From SVTX01 sp045632305 (lineage in GTDB: Bacteria; Bacillota; Clostridia; Oscillospirales; CAG-272), in NCBI GenBank assembly GCA_045632305.1, contig JAZQWL010000018.1, positions 1-64,000 on the forward strand: a stretch of 64,000 nucleotides of DNA, written 5' to 3'. Within the stretch, counting starts at the first letter, position 1. Every line of letters starts with the position of its first letter. This document shows positions 18,191 to 26,577 of this stretch, piece by piece. A program made the position numbers and the translations under genes. The notes under the pieces were generated by a model. That model searched no databases. It was not told where the DNA came from and saw nothing but the letters and a program-made list of their open reading frames with translations.

Positions 18191-18304
18191 GCGATTTTAA
18201 GTGTGCTTCGGGGATAAACGAAGCATGACAAGATGTAAGCGCGGCGCATTGAAAACGTTGCGCGGAGGAATCTGCATTTGTCGGAATTGATACACTTAGA
18301 TCGC
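18191..18304. ncRNA. Candidate structured RNA with three-way junction
   Basis: Inside a 0.94-kb stretch without genes. A closing stem pairs GCGAT+TAAGTGT (18191-18204) with ACACTTA+ATCGC (18292-18304), 12 pairs around a small internal loop. Inside are a hairpin GCTTCG/CGAAGC (18205-18224) and a 10-pair stem (18227-18237 with 18273-18282) carrying an apical GCGCA/TGCGC hairpin (18244-18263). I cannot match it to a known riboswitch, ribozyme or 6S/SRP/tmRNA. The strand is undetermined and no clear promoter or terminator was found. The rest of 18030-18800 is AT-rich with nothing I can assign. Confidence 0.5.
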
Positions 18305-18804
18305 GGATATGTTTCAAGAAATTTGGAAATGATTGTAAATTTTATTCTGCGTTTTCATTAATTTGACTTGCGAAAAAAACGTTTTTTGGCTTGATAGGTG
18401 AAAAAATGGTTGAATTTGTCGAAAAAGCTGAAAATTATGCTAATGTGAGAGTGTAGAAAAATCATTCGGAAAACTGTTAAAATTGCACAAAACATCCAAT
18501 CACTTGACCGCATGGCATAGATTTTGCTTCCCGTTGATTTTTACTTGTGGGGTAAAAACAATTTACCTTTTGAAAAAATCGAGATTTTCAGTGTAAAAAA
18601 AGCATCGAATTTGCACAAAAAATAAGATTTTTTCTCCAGTTTCAAACAAATAAGGTAATTTTTAATTACCGCACCCAGATTTAATAAATTAACATCTCAA
18701 AAAATCTCCGAAACGGTTGTTTGGGCGCCTCCAAAATGCGAAATTTTGCTTCCGGATAGCGCGAAAACCCTTTTCCCAAAATACTTTTTCCGAGGATATT
18801 TTAC

Positions 18805-18834
18805 TTGACAAGCAACACTTATATATGATATCAT
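18805..18834 (+). promoter_or_regulatory. Promoter of the transport operon
   Basis: TTGACA (18805-18810), an 18-bp spacer and TATCAT (18829-18834). Transcription should start near 18841, giving a 125-base leader. Confidence 0.8.
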
Positions 18835-18840
18835 ATTAAA

Positions 18841-18965
18841 GTAAAAATTTAGGGCATAGTGCGTAACCACACTGCTTTTGTCGGCTTGCGTGTTCCCATT
18901 ATGCGCAGGCCCAACCTAAATGACGGCGTCGGCCGTCGAAAAATTCAGCAGGAGGTAAGTTTTCA
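18841..18965 (+). promoter_or_regulatory. Structured 5' leader of the transport operon (candidate cis-regulatory RNA)
   Basis: The leader folds right after the expected transcription start. P1 is ATTTAGG (18847-18853)/CCTAAAT (18915-18921). P2 is GCATAGTG (18854-18861)/CATTATGC (18897-18904), stacked on P1 with a 10-base bulge GCAGGCCCAA on the 3' side. P3 is ACAC-T-GC (18869-18875)/GCGTGT (18888-18893). A second hairpin GACGGC-GTCG-GCCGTC (18922-18937) follows, then GGAGG and the ATG. There is no T-run, so control of translation is more likely than termination. The RNA class is not recognised. Confidence 0.5.
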
Positions 18966-21900
18966 ATGAGAAAGACGAAATTTCACAGACTGATAGCAAT
19001 TTTGCTTTGCCTGATGACTGTAATTGGATGTTTTTCTTTGCCGGCATTTGCCGCGGAAACGTCGACCGATACCTCGTCGGGCTCTGACAATTCCACGACT
19101 AATACCAGCAAAATTCAGGAAATCCGAGAGATGCTCAATGCGATTTCGTATGAAGAGTATTTGATGGGCGCTGCCAACGTAGCGGCTACTAAAAATACTG
19201 TCGTAATTGATGCAACTAAAGGATTTACATCTACGGATCCCTTGTGTACCGTTGGAAAATACGGCGGCGTTGACGCCCTGTATACAACTGACACGGGCTC
19301 TGTAACGTGGAGCGTTGAGGTTCCCGAAACTGCCAAGTATACGATCCTTATCGAATACTACGCGGTAGAAGGCAAGCCCGCTCCCATCGAAAGAGTGCTT
19401 AAGATTAACGGCTCGGTTCCTTTCAAGGAAGCGCGTTACCTTGCATTCCAGAAGAATTGGATAAACCTTTACCAGGATGGCGTTTACACGGGTAAGGAAG
19501 ATAATTCCACCGTGGAGGCGGAGGGTAAGGCGGCAGGCCTTGTTGCAAAATACAATGCAAACGGCGACCTTGCCTTTGAATACCCCGAGGTCTGGACAGA
19601 AGCTGCAGCGAATTTCTGCGAAAAGTATTCTATCAGATTTATGAAGGTTGACGTTTGGGGCAATGAGCTTCGTCCCGACGCAGAGCAGGCACCCGTATGG
19701 GCAAAATACCATATCAAGGATAGCACGGGCTTCTATTCTTCTCCCTTCGAATTCGTATTCGAGGCAGGCAAGGTGAACACGATCACGCTCGAGGGTAAGA
19801 ACGAGGCGATGGCGATAAAGAGCATTGTTCTTTGTCCCGCCGAAAAGCTTCCCACGTACGCTCAGTACAAGGCGGCTCTCGGTAACGTTCCCTACGGTAC
19901 CGGTTCTATCAAGATCGAAGCCGAATTTACAAATACAACCACTGATAAGACTATTTACGCTCTTGAAGACAGATCCAGCGCGGGAACTTCTCCCTCCAGC
20001 CCTGAGGTTACTCTTCTTAATACTATCGGTGAATCCAAGTGGCAGTCTGCAGGTCAGGCGCTTACGTACAAGTTCAAGCTCGGTGAGGGCGAGAGCGGTC
20101 TTTACGATATCGTAACGAGATTCAGACAGAACGTTCTTGACGGTATGTACGTAAACCGCGCGCTTTACATTTACAGCGGCGAAGGCGTAAATGAAGGCGA
20201 AGCGGGTTACTATGACGGCATTCCCTTCGAGGAAGCCAAGGCGCTTGTATACAACTACAATGATAACTGGCAGATCACCGATCTTAAGAGTGAGAATGGT
20301 CAGGACGGCTATCATCTCTATTTTAAGGAAGGCGTTGAATATACAATCAAGCTCGAGGTTACTCTCGGTAAGATGGGTGAGATCGTAAGCAAGGTTCAGG
20401 AATGTCTTGACGGAATTAACAATGACTACCTCTCCATTATCCAGCTTACGGGTACTACCCCCGACCCTGACCGTGACTACGGCTTTAAGAGAATCATGTA
20501 CGGCGTGCTTGTTGATATGAATAAGCAGTCCAGAGTTCTTGACAACGATCCCGAGGCAAATCCCGAGAGTCCTTACAAGGAGCCCGGCGTTGCCCAGATA
20601 CTTACAAATCTTGCAGGACAGAAATCCGCAAACGTAGGTACACTTCAGAAGATCGCGGACCTCCTTTATACAATGTCTATGGATGAGCGTGAGATCGCGA
20701 AGAATCTTGCCCGTCTGAAGTCCTATATCGGTACGCTCGGTACGTTCCTGTCCGATGCGAAGACACAGCCCCTTCAGATGGACTATCTTGTGATCCAGTC
20801 TCCCGAGGAAGCGGCTCCCAAGGCAGAGCCAGGATTCTTCAAGGCGTTCTGGCACGAGGTGAGAGCGTTCTTTGCAAGCTTTACACGCGATTATAACTCG
20901 ATTGGCGCAACTACTAAGGAAGACGTTGACGGCGCAGAGGTATGGATGGCATCCGGCCGCGACCAGTTCCAGGTAGTTCGTAACCTTATAAACAATAACT
21001 TTACTCCTACAACAGGCGTAACGGTAGACCTCAAGCTCGTAGCGGGCGGAACACTTCTTCCTTCCATTCTTGCGGGCGAGGGCCCCGACGTTTACCTCTC
21101 ACTCGGACAGGATGACGTAATCAACTACGCAATCCGTTCCGCGGTTCTTCCTATTGAAGAAAATCCCGGATTCTACGAGGTAACAAAGTCATTTACCAAC
21201 GCGGCGATGTTGGTTCTCGGTATTGAAGACGCAGAGGGCGTAAGACATTATTACGGTCTTCCCGAGGTACAGTCGTTCGCTATGATGTACGTTCGTAAGG
21301 ACGTGCTTGCCGACCTTTACAGCGATATGGAAGGCGAAAACAAGACCGATGAAAATATTATTCCCGAAACTTGGGAAGACGTAATGGCGCTCATTCCCTT
21401 GCTTCAGGCAAGAGAAATGGAGATCGGTCTTACAACCGAATACAGAATGTTCCTCTATCAGATGGGCGGCGACCTTTTTGCAGACGACGGTATGAGAATC
21501 AACCTCGACTCCAAGACGGGTCTTGAGTCCTTTGAGAAGATGTGTAAGATGTTTACAGACTATAAGTTCCCCTATATGTACGATGCGGCAAACCGTTTCA
21601 GAACGGGTGAAATGCCCATCCTCATCGGTGACTACACAGGCCTTTACAACCAGCTTAAGGTATTCGCAACGGAAATTGAAGGACTTTGGGAATTCGTTCC
21701 GCTGCCCGGTATCGAAACTGCTGACGGCAACATCAACAACCAGTCTATTTCGGGCGTTGGCGCGACCGTAATGGTTAAGGGCGCAGAGGATAAGAAGGCA
21801 GAAGCGTGGGAATTTATGAAGTGGTACACGGGTAAGGATTGCCAGACAGAGTACACCAATGAAATGGTTGCTATCATGGGTCCTTCCGCTAAGCACCCCA

Positions 21901-22517
21901 CAGCTAACCTTGAGGCGCTTGCGAGCTTGCCTTGGACAAATGCAGAGTACGATCAGATCTGGGCGCAGATCCAGGGCTATGACGGCGAGGGCGGACTTGA
22001 CGGCCTTGCTGCAATTCCCAACTACCCCGGCGCGTACATCATCAACCGTTACGTAAACTTCGCGTTCCTCGCAGCATACAACGAGAAGGCGGATCCTCAG
22101 AAGGAATTGCTTTCTTACATCAACATAATCAACAAGGAAATTTCAAGAAAGAGAACGGAATTCGGTCTTGAAACTCTCGAGCAGGGTGAAACACTTGCAT
22201 CCAAGCGACTTTCTCAGGCAACTGAAGCGCTTGAGGTTCTCGAGAGCCGTGATTTTGCAAACACCGCTCTTCTTGATAAGATAAAGACCGCTATTAAGAG
22301 CGATGACATTACGTCGCTCAGAGAAGTGGCCGAAGAGGTTGCAGCTCTCTTCTCCGAGTCCGCAAAGACCGACCTTAAGGGAGATGCTATGAACATCAAG
22401 ACAATGCAGGTTAAGAACAAGGATATCTCCGATAGCACAAGATTTAGCGAGGACAACGTTCTCTACTTTATCTACGTGGCTCTTACAGATGCCGCAAACG
22501 CAATGGCTACATACTGA
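18966..22517 (+). CDS. Giant multidomain extracellular solute-binding protein
   Basis: A 1183-residue secreted protein. The signal peptide ends near residue 29 (PAFA/AE); there is no lipobox. Residues about 70-320 and 325-510 look like two beta-rich, carbohydrate-binding-like modules: one has VTWSVEVPETAKYTILIEYY, the other KIEAEFTNTTTDKTIYALED. A helical linker follows, then a family-1 sugar-binding protein from about residue 655 (EVWMASGRDQFQVVRNLI; ILAGEGPDVYLSLGQDDVIN) to about 1050, and a helical C-terminal region. Normal binding proteins of this type are near 400-550 residues. With no lipid anchor, it may be held by partner proteins or the wall. It is the first gene of the operon, with AGGAGG before the ATG. 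Confidence 0.8.
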   Translation: MRKTKFHRLIAILLCLMTVIGCFSLPAFAAETSTDTSSGSDNSTTNTSKIQEIREMLNAISYEEYLMGAANVAATKNTVVIDATKGFTSTDPLCTVGKYGGVDALYTTDTGSVTWSVEVPETAKYTILIEYYAVEGKPAPIERVLKINGSVPFKEARYLAFQKNWINLYQDGVYTGKEDNSTVEAEGKAAGLVAKYNANGDLAFEYPEVWTEAAANFCEKYSIRFMKVDVWGNELRPDAEQAPVWAKYHIKDSTGFYSSPFEFVFEAGKVNTITLEGKNEAMAIKSIVLCPAEKLPTYAQYKAALGNVPYGTGSIKIEAEFTNTTTDKTIYALEDRSSAGTSPSSPEVTLLNTIGESKWQSAGQALTYKFKLGEGESGLYDIVTRFRQNVLDGMYVNRALYIYSGEGVNEGEAGYYDGIPFEEAKALVYNYNDNWQITDLKSENGQDGYHLYFKEGVEYTIKLEVTLGKMGEIVSKVQECLDGINNDYLSIIQLTGTTPDPDRDYGFKRIMYGVLVDMNKQSRVLDNDPEANPESPYKEPGVAQILTNLAGQKSANVGTLQKIADLLYTMSMDEREIAKNLARLKSYIGTLGTFLSDAKTQPLQMDYLVIQSPEEAAPKAEPGFFKAFWHEVRAFFASFTRDYNSIGATTKEDVDGAEVWMASGRDQFQVVRNLINNNFTPTTGVTVDLKLVAGGTLLPSILAGEGPDVYLSLGQDDVINYAIRSAVLPIEENPGFYEVTKSFTNAAMLVLGIEDAEGVRHYYGLPEVQSFAMMYVRKDVLADLYSDMEGENKTDENIIPETWEDVMALIPLLQAREMEIGLTTEYRMFLYQMGGDLFADDGMRINLDSKTGLESFEKMCKMFTDYKFPYMYDAANRFRTGEMPILIGDYTGLYNQLKVFATEIEGLWEFVPLPGIETADGNINNQSISGVGATVMVKGAEDKKAEAWEFMKWYTGKDCQTEYTNEMVAIMGPSAKHPTANLEALASLPWTNAEYDQIWAQIQGYDGEGGLDGLAAIPNYPGAYIINRYVNFAFLAAYNEKADPQKELLSYINIINKEISRKRTEFGLETLEQGETLASKRLSQATEALEVLESRDFANTALLDKIKTAIKSDDITSLREVAEEVAALFSESAKTDLKGDAMNIKTMQVKNKDISDSTRFSEDNVLYFIYVALTDAANAMATY

Positions 22518-22563
22518 TAAACTTGATACTACAAACCGAAAAATCTAACAAAGGAGAGAACAA

Positions 22564-23508
22564 ATGCCTAAGACAGCAGAGAAAAAGGCTGCAGCCCGCA
22601 AGGACATGACAATGGCTCAGTGGGTCTGGAAAGAAATGAAGCGTAACTGGATAGCATACGTTATGGTTGCGCCCTACATGATTCTTTTCACGATCTTCAC
22701 CGTGCTTCCTGTATTGCTTTCCGTAGTGCTTAGCTTTACAGACTTCAACATGCTTCAGTTCCCGGGCTTTGTATTTTTAGAAAATTACGTAACTTTGTTC
22801 TTCGATGACGATATATTCTTAACAGCATGCAAGAATACCTTTATTTTCGCTTGTATCGTAGGACCTGCATCCTACCTTATGTCTTTCTTGGTGGCGTGGT
22901 TCATTAATGAGCTGCCCCCCAAGATAAGAGCGGTAGTAACTCTCGTATTCTACGCGCCCTCTATTTCGGGTAACGTATACCTTATCTGGGGTACACTCTT
23001 CTCGGGTGACTCCTACGGTTGGGTTAACGCGATGCTTCTCGAATATAACATTATCGAAGAAGAAATCAACTTCTTCCAGAGAGAGGAATACGCTATGGCG
23101 CTTTGTATCGTGGTAGCGCTCTGGACTTCTCTCGGTACATCCTTCCTGTCCTTTATTGCGGGACTTCAGGGCGTTGACCGTTCGCTTTATGAGGCGGGCG
23201 CGGTTGACGGAATCAAGAACAGATGGAGCGAGCTTTATTACATAACGCTTCCTTCCATGAGACCTCAGCTTATGTTCGGTGCCGTAATGGCTATTACAGG
23301 TTCGTTCGGTTTCGGCGGTGTCGTTGACGCGCTCTGCGGATTCCCCTCGGTTAACTATTCCTGTCATACGATCATGCACCACCTGAACGACTACGGCGGT
23401 ATGAGATACGAAACGGGTTACGCTTCTGCGATCGCCGTTGTACTCTTCGCGATCATGATCGGCGCGAACGCGCTTGTTAAGAAAATTCTGTCGAAGGTAG
23501 GTACGTAA
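22564..23508 (+). CDS. Carbohydrate ABC transporter permease (pair A, UgpA/LplB type)
   Basis: A 314-residue CUT1-family permease with six transmembrane helices. The cytoplasmic EAA loop, which docks on the ABC ATPase, reads YEAGAVDGIKNRWSELYYIT. The N-terminal 35 residues are Lys/Ala-rich and cytosolic. It forms a heterodimer with the next permease, only one base away. No ATPase gene is in the window; in Firmicutes such importers commonly share an MsmX/MsmK-type ATPase encoded elsewhere. Confidence 0.92.
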   Translation: MPKTAEKKAAARKDMTMAQWVWKEMKRNWIAYVMVAPYMILFTIFTVLPVLLSVVLSFTDFNMLQFPGFVFLENYVTLFFDDDIFLTACKNTFIFACIVGPASYLMSFLVAWFINELPPKIRAVVTLVFYAPSISGNVYLIWGTLFSGDSYGWVNAMLLEYNIIEEEINFFQREEYAMALCIVVALWTSLGTSFLSFIAGLQGVDRSLYEAGAVDGIKNRWSELYYITLPSMRPQLMFGAVMAITGSFGFGGVVDALCGFPSVNYSCHTIMHHLNDYGGMRYETGYASAIAVVLFAIMIGANALVKKILSKVGT

Positions 23509-23509
23509 T

Positions 23510-24382
23510 ATGGCAAAGCTCAGAACCAGAAAACATAAAGTCGTACTTGCCCGTTCCGCAGGAGGCGACGCCTTCATCACAGTAATTCTCGTGGCGCTTG
23601 GAATTTTTATGTTCCTTCCCATGTTCTACGTTGTGATGCAGTCATTAAAGCCCCTTGACGAGCTTTGGATGTATCCTCCGAAGTTCATAGTTATGAGCCC
23701 GACTCTCAACAACTTCAAGTCGCTCTTCATGCTTATGAACACCTCGGTAGCGCCTTTCTCAAGATATATCTTCAATACGATATTCACATCCGTTGCAGGA
23801 ACGTTTGGACACCTGTTCATCGCTTCTCTTGCAGCATACACACTCGCAAAGATAAAGTTCCCCGGAGCGAAGGGAATGTTCCAGCTCGTTCAGACATCCC
23901 TTATGTTCAACTCCACAGTAACGACAATTACTTCCTTTATTATAATGTCAACATTCGGTTGGCTTGACTCTTATCTTGCGATTATCGTTCCCGCATGGGC
24001 ATCCACACTCGGTCTTTACCTTATGAAGCAGTTTATGGATACCAACGTTCCCGACACGGTTCTTGAATCCGCGCGTCTTGACGGCGCAGGAGAGCTCAGA
24101 ACCTATTGGGTAATCGCAATGCCCATGGTTAAGCCCGCTTGGCTTACACTTATTATTTACTCGTTCCAGGGACTCTGGAATCAGGGTGCTTCGATGTACA
24201 TTCACTCCGAGCAGCTCAAGTCCTTCAACTACGCTATCGGACAGATCACCGCGGGCGGTATCAAGCGTGCGGGCGCATCGGCGGCATCTCAGGTTATTAT
24301 GATGATGGTACCTATTCTGGTATTCGTTGTTTCACAGTCTAATATTATTGAAACAATGGGATCCAGCGGTATGAAAGACTAA
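23510..24382 (+). CDS. Carbohydrate ABC transporter permease (pair A, UgpE type)
   Basis: A 290-residue CUT1 permease with six hydrophobic helices and the EAA motif ESARLDGAGELRTYWVIAMP. It begins one base after the stop of its partner, so the two are probably made in equal amounts by translational coupling. The proline-rich MYPPKFIVMSPTLNNFKSLF segment after helix 1 is typical of this half of the dimer. It is followed 17 bp later by the NHL-YIP1 gene. Confidence 0.93.
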   Translation: MAKLRTRKHKVVLARSAGGDAFITVILVALGIFMFLPMFYVVMQSLKPLDELWMYPPKFIVMSPTLNNFKSLFMLMNTSVAPFSRYIFNTIFTSVAGTFGHLFIASLAAYTLAKIKFPGAKGMFQLVQTSLMFNSTVTTITSFIIMSTFGWLDSYLAIIVPAWASTLGLYLMKQFMDTNVPDTVLESARLDGAGELRTYWVIAMPMVKPAWLTLIIYSFQGLWNQGASMYIHSEQLKSFNYAIGQITAGGIKRAGASAASQVIMMMVPILVFVVSQSNIIETMGSSGMKD

Positions 24383-24399
24383 ACTAAGGAGGAAATCAA

Positions 24400-26553
24400 A
24401 TGAAAAGCATCACAAGAATATTGTGCGTAATATTTTCTGTAATCATGATTGCCTCCTGCGCTATAATCGGCATTCAGGCGTCAAGCGCATATCAGACGTA
24501 CACTTATTCGATCGACGGTTATCCGCTTCTTTCTCCCGATGCGTATGACGTTGAAGACACGATCGACTCAGAAAAGATGGGCCTTGCAGTTCCGCTCAAC
24601 GCCCCCAGCGATATCATTACCGATAAAACGGGTAACGTATATATCGCGGATACGGGTAACAACAGAATCGTAGTTCTTTCAAGATACTATGAATTCAAGT
24701 TTGAGATCGCCACCTTCAAGAACAGCGTTGGTAACGACGATACACTTTTAGCCCCCAAGGGCGTGTTCGTAAGCGATGACACGATCTGGGTGTGCGATAC
24801 GGGTAAATCCCGAATCGTTGCGTTTGATCTTGACGGTAAGTTCAAGAAGATCCTTGAAGCGCCCGAATCCCACCTTTTCGGTGATGACGCAAAGTACGAG
24901 CCCGTGGCGGTAGCGGTTGACGATTACAACAGACTTTTTGTAGTGTCCGCATCCACGTATCAGGGTATTATCATTTTGACAGACGACGGTCAGTTCCAGA
25001 AGTTTATCGGCGCTCAGGCGACTGAGATCACCGCATGGGAAAAGATCTGGAGAAAGCTCCGTACAGAAGAGCAGCAGGCGCAGCAGACGGATAACGTCTC
25101 CACTGAGTTTAACAACATCGCGCTCAGCTCCGACGGATTTATTTACGTTACAACATCAACTATTTCCGATTCCATGATTCAGAGCCAGATTCTGGCGAAG
25201 GCGACTGAGGGTACCTACATGCCCGTTAAGAAGCTCAACACCAGCGGCGACGAGATCATGGCGCGTAACGGCTTCTGGCCGCCTCTCGGTGAAATCGATT
25301 ACAACAACAAGTCCAAGCCGCAGAATGCTGAAGACAACGGTGTATCCAAGATCGTTGACGTGGCAGAGGGTGAAGAGGGCACATGGTCGATAATCGACCA
25401 GAAGAGAAGCCGTATCTACACTTACGATAAGAACGGTAGCTTGCTTTTCGCTTTCGGCGAAGCAGGTAATATGATGGGAAGCATTATGAGAATCACAGCT
25501 ATCACCTATCAGGGTGACAAGATGCTCGTTCTCGACTCTTCTCAGTCAACAAATAACTTTACTGTATTTAAGCGCGAGCCCTACGGCGATACGATCATTG
25601 AAGCTATCGCGGCTGAAAATAATCAGGACTTCGATACCGCTATCAACAAGTGGACGGACGTTCTTAAGTCGAACTCGAATTTCGACGCTGCATACGTAGG
25701 TATCGGTCAGGCAATGTACAGAAACGGTGATTATAAGGCGTCTCTTGAACGCTTTGAATCCGCATACGATACTGAAAACTGGTCAAATTCTTATAAGGAG
25801 ATCCGAAAGGAATGGATGTCGAACTACTTCCTTCTTCTTATCGCGATCATTGTCGCGGTTATCGCGGCTGTAGTTATCTTTAACAAGTTCGTTACAAAGA
25901 TCAATAAGGCAGCGGCAGTTTCGGGCAAGAAGAAGACCTTCGGCGAGGAGCTTGCATACGGTTTCCACGTTATGCTGCATCCGTTCGACGGATTCTGGGA
26001 TCTTAAGCATGAGAAGCGCGGCTCTGTTCGAGCATCCATCGTTTATATTGCGATAACGATCCTTACGTTCTTCTACCAGTCCGTTGGTTCGGGATATCTT
26101 GTAAATCCCGAGGGTGATTTCGGAACTATCTGGGGTCAGGCACTTTCCGTGCTCGTTCCTCTCTTCCTCTTCGTCGTTGCGAACTGGTGTCTTACGACAC
26201 TTTTCGAGGGTGAAGGAAGCTTCAAGGATATCTTTATTGCATGCTCCTACAGCTTGCTCCCGTTGCCCATTCTTATAATCCCTATGACTATTTATTCCAA
26301 CTTCTGTATTCTGACAGAAATAAGCATCATCAACCTGATCACGACCTTTGCGTTCATCTGGCTTGCCCTGCTCATCTTCTTCGGAACACAGGTTACTCAC
26401 GATTATACGATGGGTAAGAATATAATTACGATCGCAGGTACTGCGGTTGCTATGATATTTATCATGTTTATCGCAATTCTGTTCTCGACACTTATAACAA
26501 AGATGGTAGGTCTTGTTACAAACATCGTGACAGAAATTCAGTTCCGACTTTAA
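24400..26553 (+). CDS. NHL-repeat protein fused to a YIP1-like membrane domain
   Basis: A 717-residue membrane protein. Residues 1-32 form a signal peptide or first helix. Residues about 55-410 carry NHL-type beta-propeller blades, for example NAPSDIITDKTGNVYIADTG, APKGVFVSDDTIWVCDTG and GEEGTWSIIDQKRSRIYTYD. Residues about 405-460 are a TPR-like helix pair (NFDAAYVGIGQAMYRNGDYK). A transmembrane helix lies at about 472-492, and 515-715 is a YIP1-family domain with five further helices. The propeller would face outside and the YIP1 part lies in the membrane. The role is unknown; its place between the two permease pairs suggests a transporter accessory or sensor. Confidence 0.8.
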   Translation: MKSITRILCVIFSVIMIASCAIIGIQASSAYQTYTYSIDGYPLLSPDAYDVEDTIDSEKMGLAVPLNAPSDIITDKTGNVYIADTGNNRIVVLSRYYEFKFEIATFKNSVGNDDTLLAPKGVFVSDDTIWVCDTGKSRIVAFDLDGKFKKILEAPESHLFGDDAKYEPVAVAVDDYNRLFVVSASTYQGIIILTDDGQFQKFIGAQATEITAWEKIWRKLRTEEQQAQQTDNVSTEFNNIALSSDGFIYVTTSTISDSMIQSQILAKATEGTYMPVKKLNTSGDEIMARNGFWPPLGEIDYNNKSKPQNAEDNGVSKIVDVAEGEEGTWSIIDQKRSRIYTYDKNGSLLFAFGEAGNMMGSIMRITAITYQGDKMLVLDSSQSTNNFTVFKREPYGDTIIEAIAAENNQDFDTAINKWTDVLKSNSNFDAAYVGIGQAMYRNGDYKASLERFESAYDTENWSNSYKEIRKEWMSNYFLLLIAIIVAVIAAVVIFNKFVTKINKAAAVSGKKKTFGEELAYGFHVMLHPFDGFWDLKHEKRGSVRASIVYIAITILTFFYQSVGSGYLVNPEGDFGTIWGQALSVLVPLFLFVVANWCLTTLFEGEGSFKDIFIACSYSLLPLPILIIPMTIYSNFCILTEISIINLITTFAFIWLALLIFFGTQVTHDYTMGKNIITIAGTAVAMIFIMFIAILFSTLITKMVGLVTNIVTEIQFRL

Positions 26554-26577
26554 TTTTGCAGATAGGAGAAGGATGAT

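Noticed and set aside
18191..18304. T-box, TPP, SAM, purine, FMN or cobalamin riboswitch
   Set aside because: None of the conserved core strings of these classes is visible, and the element lies about 650 bp from the next gene with its own promoter in between.
18963..20855. A 630-codon minus-strand open frame opposite the giant binding-protein gene
   Set aside because: Cys/Leu/Arg-rich translation typical of a shadow frame; the plus strand has a signal peptide, AGGAGG and family motifs.
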